From Cornus controversa (Eukaryota > Streptophyta > Magnoliopsida > Cornales > Cornaceae): a stretch of DNA of 64,000 bases. The position numbers were made by a program, and so were the translations under genes. The notes beneath the pieces are model-generated. The model saw nothing but the letters and a program-made list of their open reading frames with translations, did no database searches and was not told where the DNA came from. Position 1 is the first letter of the stretch, and each line of letters opens with the position of its first letter. Of the stretch, positions 62,227 through 64,000 are shown piece by piece. The stretch is from NCBI GenBank assembly GCA_026545225.1, contig CM048846.1, positions 84,957,270 to 85,021,269 of the forward strand. The letters are read 5' to 3'.

Positions 62227-63289
62227 GTAAGTACTTCTTAATACCTAGCAATTTTGAGCTCAAATTTTCCAATAATTTGATTTACCTTCTTATATTTGTT
62301 TGAAATTATAAACTCAAATCACACAGCAGATACGTGCAATATTTTTATTTTTTGAAAAATTGTTGTATTCTTGATGATCATTGAAGGAACAATAAATTGT
62401 TTTGCACTCCTTTCATTTTGAAAGGCTTGATTTTATTGTATCGTTTCATTAATGATTGCATCTTTCCATTGTTTAGCAGGATATGCTAATAAGTGGTTTA
62501 CTTCTTCCTTCCCCACAAATCACTCCAATTGAATGCTCCTAACTTTTCTAGTCAACAACCTTTCTTGTGGCTCATTAAAATTATCAATGATACCAAGGAA
62601 GTAACGAAGCTTATATATGTTGGATGCCTCAGCATTCAAGTTTATGTCATAAATATTCTAAGTTACACTGGTTTCTAACAGCTAAGCTTTGGAAGTGGTT
62701 AGTTCTACTTGTTAACATGACATTAAAGTAGGCGATGTTGTAGACTTGAATATCACTGCCAACTTGACAAGTGTAAAAGTGAACATGTTTTCAAAAATGC
62801 AAATGCAATTGCAGATTTATCAAGAAACCTTTAGGTGGAAATTGAGCCGATGGTATCAAGTATTACTTAATTCGATCAGAAGTTTACCTGGCATGGAGGG
62901 AAAGGAGAAAAGATTAAAAATAGTCATGAAAAGTCTTAAAATCCGAAACAACCAGAAACCTATCTGATATATTGTGATATCTTAAACAACATATTGTGGA
63001 TGTGTTTCTGTAGTTCTTTTGGCCGGCCTTCATGTCATAGCCTTAGCTTATCGATGGCTCTTGCATTAGATATATCATATATACAATATTTTCTTTGACT
63101 CATGCCTTGGAGAGTTGGAGTCAAAGAAAATGTGAATTTTGAGTGAAAAGAAGACAAAATTCATCTGCCAAAACTATGTAGCAATATCATATATATAAAT
63201 CACAGGGACAATGTTTTGTTCTGCCAAACTATGTAGCAATATCATATTGGATCCCTCAATCATCAAAATATTGCCTGTTACGACAAACA
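62227..63289. other. Intron 4 of the hydrolase gene, no recognisable element
   Basis: AT-rich sequence. The next expected exon (family motif GTEDEVV) was not found. A 73-codon ORF at 62746-62967 has no recognisable product. The motif GCCAAAACTATGTAGCAATATCATAT near 63170 recurs near 63222, a short local duplication. Confidence 0.5.
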
Positions 63290-63610
63290 GCCACGACCAA
63301 GCACACTCATGGAACATAATAGTAAACGAACAAGCACCACACACAGAACACAAGAATTTAAATGGTTCGGCAATGTGCCTACTTCCATGACAAAGATCTG
63401 GCGAAAGTTTTCACTATGCGAAATCAAGGAGATTAGAAGCTTCAGCTCCCAAACCATAGTTCTCTCACTCCTCTCTCGCTTTTTTTTTTTTGCGATTTTC
63501 AGTGTTTTCTCATAATACCACTCCAAACCCTAGATGCCCTTATGTACTGGGCTACAAGAGAGTCCTATTCAGGATCCAAGACCCCCAAGCAAAAAACGAG
63601 TCATAAATTT
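63290..63610. repeat. Dispersed repeat, probable LTR-related fossil, copy 2
   Basis: It matches the copy at 28400-28790 through CACAGAACACAAGAATTTAA, ATGGTTCGGCAATGTGCCTA, TTTCACTATGCGAAATCAAG and GGGCTACAAGAGAGTCCTA. It has no coding content. It lies in intron 4 of the hydrolase gene. Confidence 0.55.
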
Positions 63611-64000
63611 TTCCATCAAGAGATTCTTTGGTTTGTTAATGGACACTCGACAGTACGTGGGTCAGGAGGGTGAGGCTGATGCATCTAGAAATGCAAACGA
63701 AGAGAAAAATCACTGAATTCCATCTGTTGAAACCCCTAAACTCTACTAGACAATTTATTTCGAGTCCACAAGGAGAGGAGATATTTTGAAATTTTATTGA
63801 TCAATAAAAAATTTATCAACCCATTTTTCCACGATAAATCCTACTTTTAGCTTCATAAAAACTTAAGACATAAGTATAAATTTTGTTGGAGTCAATACAT
63901 CATGAAGGCATGAAGCTATGGGCTATCCATCTGATTTTCATACTTGGAGCACAAAAACAATGCATGTCCCACAGCATTATGTAGCCTATATTAAAATGAT

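Noticed and set aside
62746-62967. 73-codon ORF considered as the next exon of the ABHD17-like gene
   Set aside because: The expected continuation begins GT(E/D)D; this peptide does not resemble the family and lacks fitting splice sites.

Overview
This is AT-rich plant nuclear DNA, almost certainly from a eudicot. It carries four intron-containing protein genes with canonical GT-AG introns, two of the products being plastid-type proteins, plus one nuclear tRNA-Ile. Nothing in the window fixes the species. The many long introns loaded with LINE, SINE and MITE copies suggest a medium-sized, repeat-rich genome, but that is inference.

Layout, left to right. (1) 1508-6791, minus strand: the first five coding exons of a plastid-type NAD(P)-binding Rossmann protein (At1g32220-like); its 3' exons lie beyond the left edge. 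(2) 6.8-13.86 kb: intergenic DNA with TIR elements and AT microsatellites. (3) 13857-13930, minus: tRNA-Ile(AAU). (4) 14057-19592, plus: complete five-exon DAD1 (oligosaccharyltransferase subunit), with a 4.6 kb second intron holding a LINE fragment, MITEs and a 1.5 kb foldback element. (5) 19.6-23.3 kb: intergenic, with two nested hAT-type MITEs whose 8-bp target duplications are perfect, and a hairpin MITE. (6) 23312-48079, plus: complete 12-exon gene for plastidial glycerol-3-phosphate acyltransferase (ATS1/ACT1), spread over 24.8 kb because of repeat-filled introns. (7) 48.1-57.1 kb: intergenic, with SINE, MITE and microsatellite copies and a G-box-rich island near 53 kb. (8) 57149 to beyond the right edge, plus: the first four coding exons of an ABHD17-like alpha/beta hydrolase.

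The genes are independent housekeeping genes and do not form a cluster or pathway. ATS1 starts plastid glycerolipid synthesis, DAD1 acts in ER N-glycosylation, the Rossmann protein is plastid-associated by homology, and the hydrolase has an N-terminal Gly-Cys that suggests membrane attachment by lipidation. I found no sign of a previously undescribed system. The most informative unusual features are the nested MITEs, the foldback element with an internal minisatellite in the DAD1 intron, LINE and SINE insertions with recognisable target duplications inside ATS1 introns, the microsatellite touching a DAD1 splice donor, and overlapping upstream ATGs before the hydrolase start.
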